From: JANWWM01 sp046292465
GTDB lineage: Bacteria; Bacteroidota; Chlorobiia; Chlorobiales; Thermochlorobacteraceae
Direction: 5' to 3'
NCBI GenBank assembly: GCA_046292465.1
Contig: JBKBRB010000002.1
Coordinates: forward strand, 62,001 to 126,000
Length of the DNA stretch: 64,000 nucleotides
Shown here: positions 34,415 to 43,149 of the stretch, piece after piece
Numbering within the stretch: the first letter of the stretch is position 1
Layout: every line of letters starts with the position of its first letter
Made by a program: the position numbers and the translations under genes
The notes under the pieces: generated by a model
What the model saw: only the letters and a program-made list of their open reading frames with translations
The model's database searches: none
Told to the model about the DNA's origin: nothing

Positions 34415-35998
34415 TCAACCCATACGTTCAGCGATGGATTTTCCTTGCAAGAAGTTCAAGAGGTAATCGCGCCCGCCCGCTTTGCTATCCGTTCCCGACA
34501 AGTTGAATCCACCGAAAGGATGCACGCCCACCAGCGCGCCTGTGATTTTACGATTGAGATAAAGATTGCCGACGAAAAATTCTTCTTTGGCGCGTTCTAA
34601 CTTTTTCTTGTTTTTCGTGAAGACGCCACCCGTCAAGCCATATTCCGTATCGTTGGCGATTCGCAATGCGTCGTCAAAATTTGACGCCTTAATGCACGCA
34701 AGCACAGGACCGAAAATTTCTTCTTGCGCAATGCGTGCGGTTGGCTCGGCGTCAGCGAAAATTGTTGGCTCAATAAACCAGCCTTTGCTCGAATCGACCT
34801 TTCCACCAAAAACTAATTTCGCTTCCGATTTGCCAATCTCGATGTATTCGGAAATTTTCTTGAAGGCTTTTTCGCTCGAGACTGCCGATAGAGAGGGATT
34901 CTCAATGGCATCGCCAAGCGTGAGCGTGCCCGCTCGCTCGACCAATTTTTCAACGACTTCATCATAAACTTTTTCGTTGATAATCACTCGTGAACATGCG
35001 GAGCATTTTTGTCCCGAAAATCCAAATGCCGATTGAATTGTGGCTTTAACGGCTTCGTCAAGATTGGCGTCAGGCTCAATAATGATTGCGTCTTTGCCGC
35101 CCATTTCCGCAATGACGCGCTTTATCCACTTTTGCCCTTCGCGCAACTTTGCCGCCGATTCATTGATTTTCAATCCGACGGCTTTTGAGCCTGTGAAGGA
35201 AATAAATCGCGTTCTTGGATGTTCGACCATCGCTTCGCCAACTTCTGCGCCGCCATAAATCACATTCAGCACGCCTTTCGGCAATCCCACTTCTTCCATC
35301 AACTCAGCAAACTTTGCCGCCACAAAAGGCGCATCAGGCGAAGGCTTGAGCACAACAGTATTGCCTGCTACGAGCGCGGAAGTCGTCATGCCGACCATAA
35401 TTGCCAAGGCGAAGTTCCATGGCGGAAGAATCGCGCCCACACCAAGCGGAATGTAAATGAGTTCGTTTTCTTCTTTGCCAAGCCACTTCGGCGATTTGAC
35501 AACGGGTTGCGGCGCACACAAGCGAATGGCTTCTCGCGCATAAAATTCCATAAAGTCAATCGCTTCGGCAGTGTCCATATCGGCTTCCGCCCAATTTTTC
35601 GCGACCTCAAATACCATCATCGCTGAAAACTCATGCTTGCGCTTGCGCATTTTCTCTGCGGCTTTCAAGAGGTATGTTGCGCGTTTCTCGACAGGCACTT
35701 TTTTCCAAAACTCGAAGGCTTCGGTTGCAACGCCAATGGCATTTTCAACATCGGTTTTATCGCACAGTGGAAAAGTTCCAACGACTTCACGATGATTGCA
35801 CGGATTCGTTGAAATGAGTTTTTGTTCCGACTTATTTCGCAGTTCCGAGCCAATTCGGGCAGGATAATCTTTGCCTAATTCGCCGCGAATTTTTTCAATC
35901 GCACGCCGCATTTCGCGTTCATTTTTTGGATTGCTGAAATCGGTTGGCGGCTCGTTTTGAAATGCAGGGAGTTTTATGGATTTCGTTGCTTTTGGCAT
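34415..35998 (-). CDS. pruA: L-glutamate gamma-semialdehyde (1-pyrroline-5-carboxylate) dehydrogenase
   Basis: 527 residues, the size of the stand-alone RocA-type P5C dehydrogenase. Aldehyde dehydrogenase motifs: PPWNFALAIMVGMTTSALVA, Glu298 in AEMGGKDAI and nucleophile Cys332 in FSGQKCSACSRVI. The C-terminal VGVHPFGGFNLSGTDSKAGG is typical of P5C dehydrogenases. It oxidises glutamate semialdehyde to glutamate, the second step of proline use. No proline dehydrogenase is adjacent. It implies that proline or ornithine can be catabolised. It is divergent from the 36128 gene. Confidence 0.93.
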   Translation of the reverse strand: MPKATKSIKLPAFQNEPPTDFSNPKNEREMRRAIEKIRGELGKDYPARIGSELRNKSEQKLISTNPCNHREVVGTFPLCDKTDVENAIGVATEAFEFWKKVPVEKRATYLLKAAEKMRKRKHEFSAMMVFEVAKNWAEADMDTAEAIDFMEFYAREAIRLCAPQPVVKSPKWLGKEENELIYIPLGVGAILPPWNFALAIMVGMTTSALVAGNTVVLKPSPDAPFVAAKFAELMEEVGLPKGVLNVIYGGAEVGEAMVEHPRTRFISFTGSKAVGLKINESAAKLREGQKWIKRVIAEMGGKDAIIIEPDANLDEAVKATIQSAFGFSGQKCSACSRVIINEKVYDEVVEKLVERAGTLTLGDAIENPSLSAVSSEKAFKKISEYIEIGKSEAKLVFGGKVDSSKGWFIEPTIFADAEPTARIAQEEIFGPVLACIKASNFDDALRIANDTEYGLTGGVFTKNKKKLERAKEEFFVGNLYLNRKITGALVGVHPFGGFNLSGTDSKAGGRDYLLNFLQGKSIAERMG

Positions 35999-36127
35999 TG
36001 TTAAACTTTGCTGTTGATTTTTTGAAAGATACTGTAAAATACACCGCGCCCGTAAAATGACAACTCGTAAAATTGACGTGCGATTGCTTAATTTCGCAAA
36101 AACCGTTTGAAGTTATCCGTCCTTAAA

Positions 36128-37690
36128 ATGAACTTTACGCCATCGTCGGAAACCGACTTTCTCGCTTTTCTCATCGCACTTGCTTCTCTGATTTTTCTCA
36201 TCGCTGTTAGTGAATCGCTCAAAAAATTTGCGGGCGTTTCGCCGTCGCACACGCGCAAAATTGTGCATATCGCAACAGGCGTTTTTATTTTTTTCGCGCC
36301 GTATTTTTTCAAAGAGAAATTCTATCCAGCCTTGATTCCTGCGCTCTTCATTCCCTTCAACATTTTCGCGACGCGCTTCGGCTGGCTTTCTTCGCTTCAC
36401 GAACAGCACTCCGATTCAGACTCGCGCTCATCGCTTAACTACGGGACGGTCTATTTTCCGATTGCATTTCTCCTGCTCGTGCTACTCTGTTGGGATTGGA
36501 ATGTTTGGATTCTGCAAACTTCCATGCTGGTGTTGGGTTTAGGCGACGCCGCCGCTTCGCTTGTAGGTGAGCATGTTCGCAATCCGCACCAATATAAGTT
36601 CAGCACCGTCAAATCGATTGAAGGTTCGCTGGCGATGTTTGTAGTGAGTTTTCTTGTTATTTATGGATGTTTGATGTTTTTCAAGCCTCAATCCGCCGTG
36701 CTTTCGCAGTTCAGTGGCACAGCCTTGATGAGTTTTGCGTTTGCGCTTGCATTGGTTGCGACGGCGGCGGAGTCGCTTGTGTCAGGTGGCGCAGATAATT
36801 TGACCGTTCCGCTCTCGGTCGCATTTTTTCTTGCTGTGCTCGAACGCTACGGCGCGCCGATGTTGCAAAATATCGTGCTTGGCGTTGGCATCTCGTTTAT
36901 GTTTGCACGCCTTTCGCTGGGACTCAAATTCCTCAACGGCAGTGGCTCGGTTTGCACCTTTCTTTTAGCCTCAACCATTTTCAGCATTGGCGGCATTGTT
37001 TGGACAATTCCGATTCTGACTTTCTTTTTCCTTTCCTCGATTCTTTCCAAAGTCGGCAAAGCGCGCAAGAAAAAATTTGATTTGATTTTTGAGAAAGGCT
37101 CACAGCGCGATATGGGGCAAGTCATTGCAAACGGTGGCGTCGGGTGGATTTTAATGCTCGCATATCCTTTTCTTCCGAATGAATCGTGGCGCGAACTTTT
37201 TTACTTCGGCTATCTCGGCACTATGGCGGCCGTTCAAGCCGATACTTGGGCAACCGAAATCGGCACGATGATTCGCAATCCCAATCCTATCTCGATTGTT
37301 AATTTCAAACCTGTTCCTGCGGGCACATCGGGCGGCATTACGGTTATCGGCACATCAGGCGCATTCTTGGGCGCGCTCGTAATTGCGGTTAGCGGCTGGC
37401 TTTCCAACACGACGCTCGTTGAGTCTACGGGACTGCTCAAAGTCCTTATTGCGGTTAGCGTTGCGGGGCTTGTTGGAAGTTTGGTCGATAGTTACTTCGG
37501 CGGCACCTTGCAAGCACAGTATTACGACAAGTATCGCGACAAAATCACCGAAAAAACACATCACCTCAATGAAGACGGCACAACCGTTCCAAACCAACTC
37601 ATCAAAGGCGTTCATTGGATAGATAACGACGTGGTGAATTTTGCTTGCGGCGTTACGGGCGCAGTGGTCGCTATGCTTCTTCTGCCTTGA
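36128..37690 (+). CDS. Fused phytol kinase-like (VTE5) and phytyl-phosphate kinase-like (VTE6/DUF92) protein
   Basis: 520 residues from the ATG at 36128 (a TTG seven codons earlier is less likely). It is an all-membrane protein with about 14 hydrophobic segments. The first half (about 1-250) resembles the VTE5/dolichol-kinase/CTP-transferase group: SHTRKIVHIATGVFIF, VLGLGDAAASLVGEH and STVKSIEGSLAMF, AAESLVSGGADNLTVPL. The second half (about 265-520) is a DUF92 domain: QVIANGGVGWIL, ADTWATEIGTM and VPAGTSGGITVIGT. Plants use the separate enzymes VTE5 and VTE6 to turn phytol from chlorophyll into phytyl diphosphate. The fusion would do both steps. Substrate could be farnesol, geranylgeraniol or phytol. 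Confidence 0.88.
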   Translation: MNFTPSSETDFLAFLIALASLIFLIAVSESLKKFAGVSPSHTRKIVHIATGVFIFFAPYFFKEKFYPALIPALFIPFNIFATRFGWLSSLHEQHSDSDSRSSLNYGTVYFPIAFLLLVLLCWDWNVWILQTSMLVLGLGDAAASLVGEHVRNPHQYKFSTVKSIEGSLAMFVVSFLVIYGCLMFFKPQSAVLSQFSGTALMSFAFALALVATAAESLVSGGADNLTVPLSVAFFLAVLERYGAPMLQNIVLGVGISFMFARLSLGLKFLNGSGSVCTFLLASTIFSIGGIVWTIPILTFFFLSSILSKVGKARKKKFDLIFEKGSQRDMGQVIANGGVGWILMLAYPFLPNESWRELFYFGYLGTMAAVQADTWATEIGTMIRNPNPISIVNFKPVPAGTSGGITVIGTSGAFLGALVIAVSGWLSNTTLVESTGLLKVLIAVSVAGLVGSLVDSYFGGTLQAQYYDKYRDKITEKTHHLNEDGTTVPNQLIKGVHWIDNDVVNFACGVTGAVVAMLLLP

Positions 37691-37825
37691 TGCTTCGTTT
37701 ATCATTACTCACTACTCATTGCTCATTAGTCAGTCATTCCGAACGCAAGTGAGAAATCCAAGAGCGTGGAAAGTTGAAACGCATAGATTCATTCTTAACT
37801 CTTAATTATCACTTATGAACTCTCT
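37691..37825. repeat. Dispersed intergenic repeat, copy 2 (convergent gap)
   Basis: Contains ATTACTCACTACTCATTGCT and CATTAGTCAGTCATTCCGAA followed by GAGAAATCC. Same modules as the copies at 31.5, 52.6 and 63.9 kb. It lies between two convergent genes. Confidence 0.6.
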
Positions 37826-40015
37826 TCATTCCTTCCACACGATTTGTCCGTCTCGTTCAGTCGTTTTGATGAGCGGTTGTGTTTTCGCAAAGCGATAGAA
37901 AAATTTTCTCTCTACCCTGCGCACAAACGGCGAAAGTTCCACCACAACAAGTTTCGGCTCTGCCTGTTGAATCCACTTTTCCAATGCCGCTTTTTCTTGC
38001 TCACGAAACCGCAAGAGTTTGAGAAATATCACATCGCTTTTGAAAAATTCACTTTCCGACCTGCCTTTCAAATACTGCGTGCAAACCAGCGTTGCCTGCT
38101 TCGTCAAGATTTTACAATGCTCTACGGACGGGCGAATCACAATCGCGCCGCTTGTTTTCATGGATTCACTTCGGCTTGCTTTCTTTTCAATCGGTACATG
38201 TTGCACGACACTATCGCTCGATGAAAATTGAACGAATGCCGTTGGCGTTAAGCCGAAGGTTTGAAGTTGTTTTTCAATTCGCGCCCAGTCTGACCGCTTC
38301 GCGCCTGCATCAATCAAGAGCGTTTCGCCGCCTGCATTCACGAAAATTGATGTTCCGCCATAAACCGCATTGAAGATGAATTTTGGCGTAGGTGATTTCG
38401 GTTCAAAAATCGGAAACCATACTGCCACATTGATTGCCACAAGTGCCGCAATTATCCATTTGGCGCGGGTTTTCGGGTTGCGAAGTTGAAGCAAGGCAAG
38501 CACTGAAAGGTAAAACGCCATCAAAACGGGAATGGTTGGTTGAATGGCAACTGCCACAATCGGCAACTCGCTAAACCACTTCGCAAAGAAGATTGCCCAA
38601 TGCACGAAGTAATAAACGCTCACGGCGTAGGGCGTCGCCAAGGTTTGCCAAACAAGGTCGAAGAGAATCATCGGAATAGCGGCATAAACGGCAAGGCTTG
38701 TGAGCAACACGACGGGAAGATTTGCCAAGATGCCGAGAAACGCCGTTGAGCCGAAGTAATAAGCAATGAGCGGCGAAACGCCTATCGAAGCGGAAAGCGT
38801 CAGCGCAAGCGACTCCCACACATATTTTGCAAGTGCTACGATTGGCTTCAGCCATTTTGTTTCTGTTTCAAACGCAATCCATTCCGAGAGGCGCGGATAA
38901 ACGAGCAAAATTGAGGCGACGGCACCTGTCGTTAAATGCACACTTGCGCTGAATAAGGCGCGCGGGTCAAATGCGAAAATCACAATCAAGCAAAACGCTA
39001 AGGTGTTGAGCGGATATGCCTTGCGCTCAATCACCTTCGAGAATCCAAAGACCAACGCCATAATGACGGCTCTGACAACGGGCGGCGAGTTTCCTGTGAT
39101 GTTGCTGTAAAAGAAAAGAAGCACTGCCGCCAAGCCAAACGCAATCCACTTCCCTGCCTTCGTTGTTTTCAATCGCTTGAATACTAAATCCAACAAGAGC
39201 ACTAACAAACCAATATGGAGACCAGAAATCACAAGCACGTGAATTGTGCCTGTTCGTTGAAAGGCAAGTTTAATTTCGTCGCTCAAATCGCTTCGCTCGC
39301 CGAGAATCAAGCCCTTGACGAACTGCTGTTCATCGCTTTTTGGAATGAGGGTTTGAATCGTTTTTGAAAGTCGCTCTGCGGTCGGAAGTGTGATGTATCG
39401 CTCGTAGAAGGAAAGGTTGATGGTGCCGGTTTTTTGAATGAGCGAATCGTGCTGAACGGCAAGCAGTGTGAAAATGCCTTGTTCGTCGAGAAAGTTGCGA
39501 TAATTGAATTCGCCTGCGTTCATGGCTTTTTGTGGGAGTTTCAATTTGCCGCTTATCCAGATTTCGTCGCCGAGTTTCAGGTCGGTTTTTAGGTCGCTAT
39601 AAAGCCTGACGCGCACTTTGCCGCTGACGACGCTTGTGTCGCTATTGCGCACAAGTTCTTGCGCATTGAGCGTCCATTGTGCTGAACGGTTTTTCGCACT
39701 CACTTTTGAGGCAAGCGTTCCTTTCAGCCAAACCGTTTGATTCGCAAAATGGACGATGTCGGTTTGAGAAATGTATTTCGTTTTGAAGTTGCTATAAGCA
39801 CAAAAAGCAGCCGCAATGAGAAAGAGAACCGTGATGAGTTCAAACGCGCGCAGGGTTTTATTTTTTTTGAGCGTTGCAAGCGCGTGAAGCAAAAGCGTGA
39901 GGATTAGCAGTGCGAAAGCAAGCAGGAGTAATTGGTTCAGGCAAGCAGGAAGGCGTGCGCCGATGTAGATACCAACGGCAATCGTAGCAAGGGCATAGAG
40001 CGAGGGATATGCCAT
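37826..40015 (-). CDS. comEC: ComEC/Rec2 family DNA-uptake channel with degenerate C-terminal domain
   Basis: 729 residues. An N-terminal membrane pair plus an OB-like DUF4131 domain (TVWLKGTLASKVS, GDEIWISGKLKLP) leads to the Competence domain: FVKGLILGERSDLSDEIKLA, GTIHVLVISGLHIGLL, SPPVVRAVIMALVFGFSKV and LVYPRLSEW. The C-terminal region resembles a metallo-beta-lactamase-like domain (TLLIDAGAKRSDWARIEKQL) but the expected HxHxDH metal site is replaced by FVQFSSSDSVVQHV. ComEC carries single-stranded DNA across the inner membrane. In this protein the nuclease-like domain should be inactive. The small 40028 gene starts 12 bases upstream of it. Confidence 0.93.
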   Translation of the reverse strand: MAYPSLYALATIAVGIYIGARLPACLNQLLLLAFALLILTLLLHALATLKKNKTLRAFELITVLFLIAAAFCAYSNFKTKYISQTDIVHFANQTVWLKGTLASKVSAKNRSAQWTLNAQELVRNSDTSVVSGKVRVRLYSDLKTDLKLGDEIWISGKLKLPQKAMNAGEFNYRNFLDEQGIFTLLAVQHDSLIQKTGTINLSFYERYITLPTAERLSKTIQTLIPKSDEQQFVKGLILGERSDLSDEIKLAFQRTGTIHVLVISGLHIGLLVLLLDLVFKRLKTTKAGKWIAFGLAAVLLFFYSNITGNSPPVVRAVIMALVFGFSKVIERKAYPLNTLAFCLIVIFAFDPRALFSASVHLTTGAVASILLVYPRLSEWIAFETETKWLKPIVALAKYVWESLALTLSASIGVSPLIAYYFGSTAFLGILANLPVVLLTSLAVYAAIPMILFDLVWQTLATPYAVSVYYFVHWAIFFAKWFSELPIVAVAIQPTIPVLMAFYLSVLALLQLRNPKTRAKWIIAALVAINVAVWFPIFEPKSPTPKFIFNAVYGGTSIFVNAGGETLLIDAGAKRSDWARIEKQLQTFGLTPTAFVQFSSSDSVVQHVPIEKKASRSESMKTSGAIVIRPSVEHCKILTKQATLVCTQYLKGRSESEFFKSDVIFLKLLRFREQEKAALEKWIQQAEPKLVVVELSPFVRRVERKFFYRFAKTQPLIKTTERDGQIVWKE

Positions 40016-40027
40016 TTTACGGCGGGG

Positions 40028-40249
40028 TTATTCAATCCAGATTGACGAGATGCCGAACAAAATTGCCGCAGCAATCGCGCACCACGAAAGGCGAACAATC
40101 GCGCGAATTTGCTTTTCCATTTTCTCGATAAGCGCGTCGCGCTCTTCACGGAGCGATTCATATTCCAAAACAATCGATGCTTTTTTCAGAAAATCTTCCG
40201 AGCCTCGTTCCAACTCTTCAGCAGTAAAGTTCGCGCGTGGGTCTTGCAT
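40028..40249 (-). CDS. Small coiled-coil protein with C-terminal membrane anchor
   Basis: 73 residues from the ATG at 40249, selected by the strong GGAGGT site upstream. Residues 10-48 are a charged helix (FTAEELERGSEDFLKKASIV, then LREERDALIEKMEKQIRAI). Residues 49-70 are a single membrane helix (LSWCAIAAAILFGISSIWI). It looks tail-anchored, with the helix in the cytoplasm. No family is recognised. It is 12 bases upstream of comEC and probably co-transcribed. Confidence 0.68.
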   Translation of the reverse strand: MQDPRANFTAEELERGSEDFLKKASIVLEYESLREERDALIEKMEKQIRAIVRLSWCAIAAAILFGISSIWIE

Positions 40250-40344
40250 GTTTGTTACCTCCAAATATGATTAGATCCGATTCAGTCGCGAGAAGTTTCG
40301 AGCAAATTACGGTTGCTTTCGCGCCCTTACAAGCCGTTGTTTGA

Positions 40345-40375
40345 AGGGCAAACGGATATGTTTTCCGTCTGCCCT
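40345..40375 (-). terminator. Hairpin between gcdH and the small membrane protein
   Basis: AGGGCAAACGGA pairs with TCCGTCTGCCCT (one mismatch) around a 7-base loop. It follows the gcdH stop on the minus strand. The tail is not strongly T-rich, so it may be a stem that protects the 3' end. Confidence 0.5.
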
Positions 40376-40397
40376 TGTTGCATTCGTTGCGTTTTTG

Positions 40398-41600
40398 TTA
40401 TCGGAACGCTTCGACGCCAGTGATGTCTGCACCGACGATGAGCGTATGAATTTCGTGCGTGCCTTCGTAGGTTTTGACGGATTCCAAGTTCATGGCGTGG
40501 CGCATGACGGGGTATTCGCTCATGATGCCGTTTGCGCCGAGCACTTCGCGTGCAAGTCGCGCAATGTTGAGCGCGATTTCAATGTTGTTGCGCTTTGCGA
40601 GCGAGACTTGTTGGAAAGTCATTTTGCCTTCGTCTTTAAGCCGACCGAGCCGCCATGCCAAAAGTTGCGCTTTGGTGATTTCGGTAATCATATAGACGAG
40701 TTTTTCTTGAATGAGTTGGAATCGCGCGATGGGCTTATCGAATTGAATGCGCTTGCGTGCGTAGTCAAGTGCTGATTCGTAGCAAGCGATTGCCGCGCCG
40801 ACCCCGCCCCACGCAATTCCATAACGCGCTTGCGTCAGGCACGAGAGCGGACCTTTCAAGCCTTTGATGTTTGGAAGCATCGCGTCTTTTGGAACACGCA
40901 CATCTTGCAAGATGAGTTCCGACGTTACGGACGCACGAAGCGACCACTTATTTTTCATTTCAGGCGCGGAAAAGCCTTTCGCATCGTTCGGCACAATGAA
41001 GCCTCGCACCGCGCCGCCTTCGTCTTCATTTTTTGCCCAGACGATTGAAATGTCAGCAATCGTGCCGTTTGTAATCCACATTTTCGCGCCGTTGAGAATG
41101 TAGTCGTTTCCGTCTTTTGTAGCGCGCGTTTTCATTGAGCCAGGGTCGCTACCGCTGTCGGGTTCGGTTAAGCCGAAGCAACCGATGAGTTCGGCTTTGG
41201 CGAGCTTGGGCAAATAGTAATTCTTTTGTTCTTCCGAGCCGTAAGCATAAATCGGATACATCACAAGAGCCGATTGGACGGAGGCGAAACTTCTAATGCC
41301 TGAATCGCCGCGTTCTAATTCTTGCATCATCAAGCCGTAGGCGACGTTGTTCAGTCCTGCACAGCCATATTTTTCGGGCAGTGTTGCACCGAAGAATCCA
41401 AGTTCCGCCATTTCTTTGACGAGTTCGGTCGGGAAAGTCGCTTTTTGTGCGTGTTCATCGATGATGGGAATCACGCGGCGGTTGACCCATTCGCGCACGC
41501 TATCGCGCACGGCTTTTTCTTCGTCGGTATAAACACCGTCGTCCAAGTTGTAGTAGTCCGTATTGATGAGGGTTTCGACCGATTCTCCGTTGTGAAGCAT
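40398..41600 (-). CDS. gcdH: Glutaryl-CoA dehydrogenase-like acyl-CoA dehydrogenase
   Basis: 400 residues, full length. FAD acyl-CoA dehydrogenase motifs are GCFGLTEPDSGSDPGSM and KMWITNGTIADISIVWAK. The catalytic base Glu379 lies in KTYEGTHEIHTLIVGADITG, a C-terminus close to that of glutaryl-CoA dehydrogenases, as are SALVMYPIYAYGSEEQK and KGPLSCLTQARYGIAWG. It would oxidise and decarboxylate glutaryl-CoA to crotonyl-CoA in lysine or aromatic catabolism. Related glutaconyl- or short-chain specificities cannot be excluded. It is distinct from the truncated acyl-CoA dehydrogenase at 1-656. Confidence 0.9.
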   Translation of the reverse strand: MLHNGESVETLINTDYYNLDDGVYTDEEKAVRDSVREWVNRRVIPIIDEHAQKATFPTELVKEMAELGFFGATLPEKYGCAGLNNVAYGLMMQELERGDSGIRSFASVQSALVMYPIYAYGSEEQKNYYLPKLAKAELIGCFGLTEPDSGSDPGSMKTRATKDGNDYILNGAKMWITNGTIADISIVWAKNEDEGGAVRGFIVPNDAKGFSAPEMKNKWSLRASVTSELILQDVRVPKDAMLPNIKGLKGPLSCLTQARYGIAWGGVGAAIACYESALDYARKRIQFDKPIARFQLIQEKLVYMITEITKAQLLAWRLGRLKDEGKMTFQQVSLAKRNNIEIALNIARLAREVLGANGIMSEYPVMRHAMNLESVKTYEGTHEIHTLIVGADITGVEAFR

Positions 41601-41705
41601 AGTTTGACAAGGTTTAATTGTGTGAAAAATTTTGGCGCAGTGAAGTTACAAAAAGCCTTTTAGACACAAAGTCGCATGCAGTAAAATTTTCAACAAAAGA
41701 TTTTC

Positions 41706-41739
41706 AACAAAAGAAAAAGGCGAATATGATGATTCGCCT
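41706..41739 (-). terminator. Terminator after the RRM protein gene
   Basis: AGGCGAAT (41718-41725) pairs with ATTCGCCT (41732-41739). On the minus strand it is followed by TTTTTCTTTTGTTG. Confidence 0.75.
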
Positions 41740-41783
41740 CTTCGTCGTCCTTACTGTCAGCAGGTTGTGGCTTTGTGGCGCGA

Positions 41784-42095
41784 TTAGTAGCGTTTGTTGA
41801 AGCCGCCACGGTCGTTGCCACGGCTGAAGCCACCACGCTCACCTCGGTCGCCGAACGGTTTCTTTTCGGGCGGTCGCGCATCGTTGACGCGGAGCGTTCG
41901 TCCGTCCAAATCTTTGCCATCCATTCCCGCTTTTGCTGCTTCCGCCGCTTCATTTGAACCATATTCCACAAATCCAAAGCCTTTGCCTTGAATGATTTTC
42001 ACAGAAACGACATCGCCATATGATTCAAACGCAGAGCGAAGCGATTCTTCCGTCGTGTTGTAGTTGAGATTTCCGACGTAGAGTTTGAGAGCCAT
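41784..42095 (-). CDS. RRM-type RNA-binding protein with Gly-Arg tail
   Basis: 103 residues from the ATG at 42095 (MALKLYVGNLNYNTTEESLR). One RNA recognition motif with RNP2 LYVGNL and RNP1 KGFGFVEY, then a glycine-, arginine- and phenylalanine-rich tail (DRGERGGFSRGNDRGGFNKR). These small proteins are common in Cyanobacteria and Bacteroidota, often cold-induced, and act as RNA chaperones. The upstream region has a TATCTTGA box near 42117-42124 on the minus strand and a leader of about 20-30 bases. A long open frame to 42230 has no coding character. A terminator follows at 41706-41739. Confidence 0.92.
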   Translation of the reverse strand: MALKLYVGNLNYNTTEESLRSAFESYGDVVSVKIIQGKGFGFVEYGSNEAAEAAKAGMDGKDLDGRTLRVNDARPPEKKPFGDRGERGGFSRGNDRGGFNKRY

Positions 42096-42356
42096 TTTAA
42101 GAAACAGTTGAAAGTTATCAAGATACAAGAACGACTGGACGAGGCGAAAACGAAGAACAAGGAGAGACCAGACCAGAAATTTAGAGGAGTGATTCTCAAC
42201 AAATACCACGCTAACGACCCACACAGTCAAGAGTGAATCTACAACCTTTAGAGTGCCTATCCAAATTTGTATGAACTTATTTACCTTGTGATAACATTCA
42301 ATTTTTGCACGCGCTTTCAGTGCTTCATTAACTCAATTTCACTGACTCAAAGTTTT

Positions 42357-43013
42357 ATGAGCATTGTCATCACGAATCTCGTTTATGCTTATTCCAACAC
42401 AGCCAAGCCGATTCTCAACATTCCTTCGTTTGAGGTTCAGGACGGTGAAAGCGTGGCATTGGTTGGAAAATCAGGAAGCGGTAAATCTACATTGCTCAAC
42501 GCGATTGCGGGCATCATTGCCATCTCGCAAGGCTCTCTGAAAGTGAATGGCGTTGAACTCTCGTCGCTTTCCGAAACGGAGCGCGACGCCTTTCGCGCCG
42601 AAAACGTTGGCTACGTGTTTCAAACCTTCAATTTGCTTCAAGGTCTAACTGCACTTGAAAATGTGATGCTTGCGATGAGTTTCACAAAAAAAATTTCTGA
42701 CCCTAAATCACGCGCCAAACAGCTGCTCGAGCGCGTCGGCTTGGGCGATAAGCAAACATATAAGCCACGCGAACTTTCCGTCGGCGAGCAACAGCGGGTT
42801 GCCATTGCGCGCGCTATCGCTAATGAACCCAAACTTCTTCTTGCCGATGAGCCGACCGCAAACCTCGATGAACAGAACACCGATTCAGTTTTAAGCCTCC
42901 TCAAAGAAGTTGCTTCGGAAAACAATCGGATTTTGCTTTTGGTTACGCATGAGCGCGATGTGGCAGCAAGCCTTCCCCGTTCGGTCGACCTTAAATCGCT
43001 CAATCATGCATGA
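42357..43013 (+). CDS. ABC transporter ATPase, LolD/MacB-like, without adjacent permease
   Basis: 218 residues from the ATG at 42357 (MSIVITNLVYAYSNTAKPIL). Walker A is GKSGSGKST, Q-loop VFQTFNLLQGLTALENV, signature LSVGEQQRVAIARA, Walker B LLLADEPT and H-loop VTHERDV. The closest functional group is the LolD/MacB/lipoprotein-release type, which works with MacB-like permeases in the periplasmic mechanotransmission class. No permease gene flanks it. ftsX at 5592 is far away and this protein is not a clear FtsE. Confidence 0.9.
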   Translation: MSIVITNLVYAYSNTAKPILNIPSFEVQDGESVALVGKSGSGKSTLLNAIAGIIAISQGSLKVNGVELSSLSETERDAFRAENVGYVFQTFNLLQGLTALENVMLAMSFTKKISDPKSRAKQLLERVGLGDKQTYKPRELSVGEQQRVAIARAIANEPKLLLADEPTANLDEQNTDSVLSLLKEVASENNRILLLVTHERDVAASLPRSVDLKSLNHA

Positions 43014-43149
43014 ACGCCCATCGCTTAGTTTTGAATCTTTTTTGAGAGGTGCTATGTTTTCTTGTTGTCTTAAACCTTCGTTGTCGGTTTGCGTAAAGCG
43101 CACTCCGTAAAAGTTAAAAATCTATCAACCCTTTGACCTTTTCAACGCG

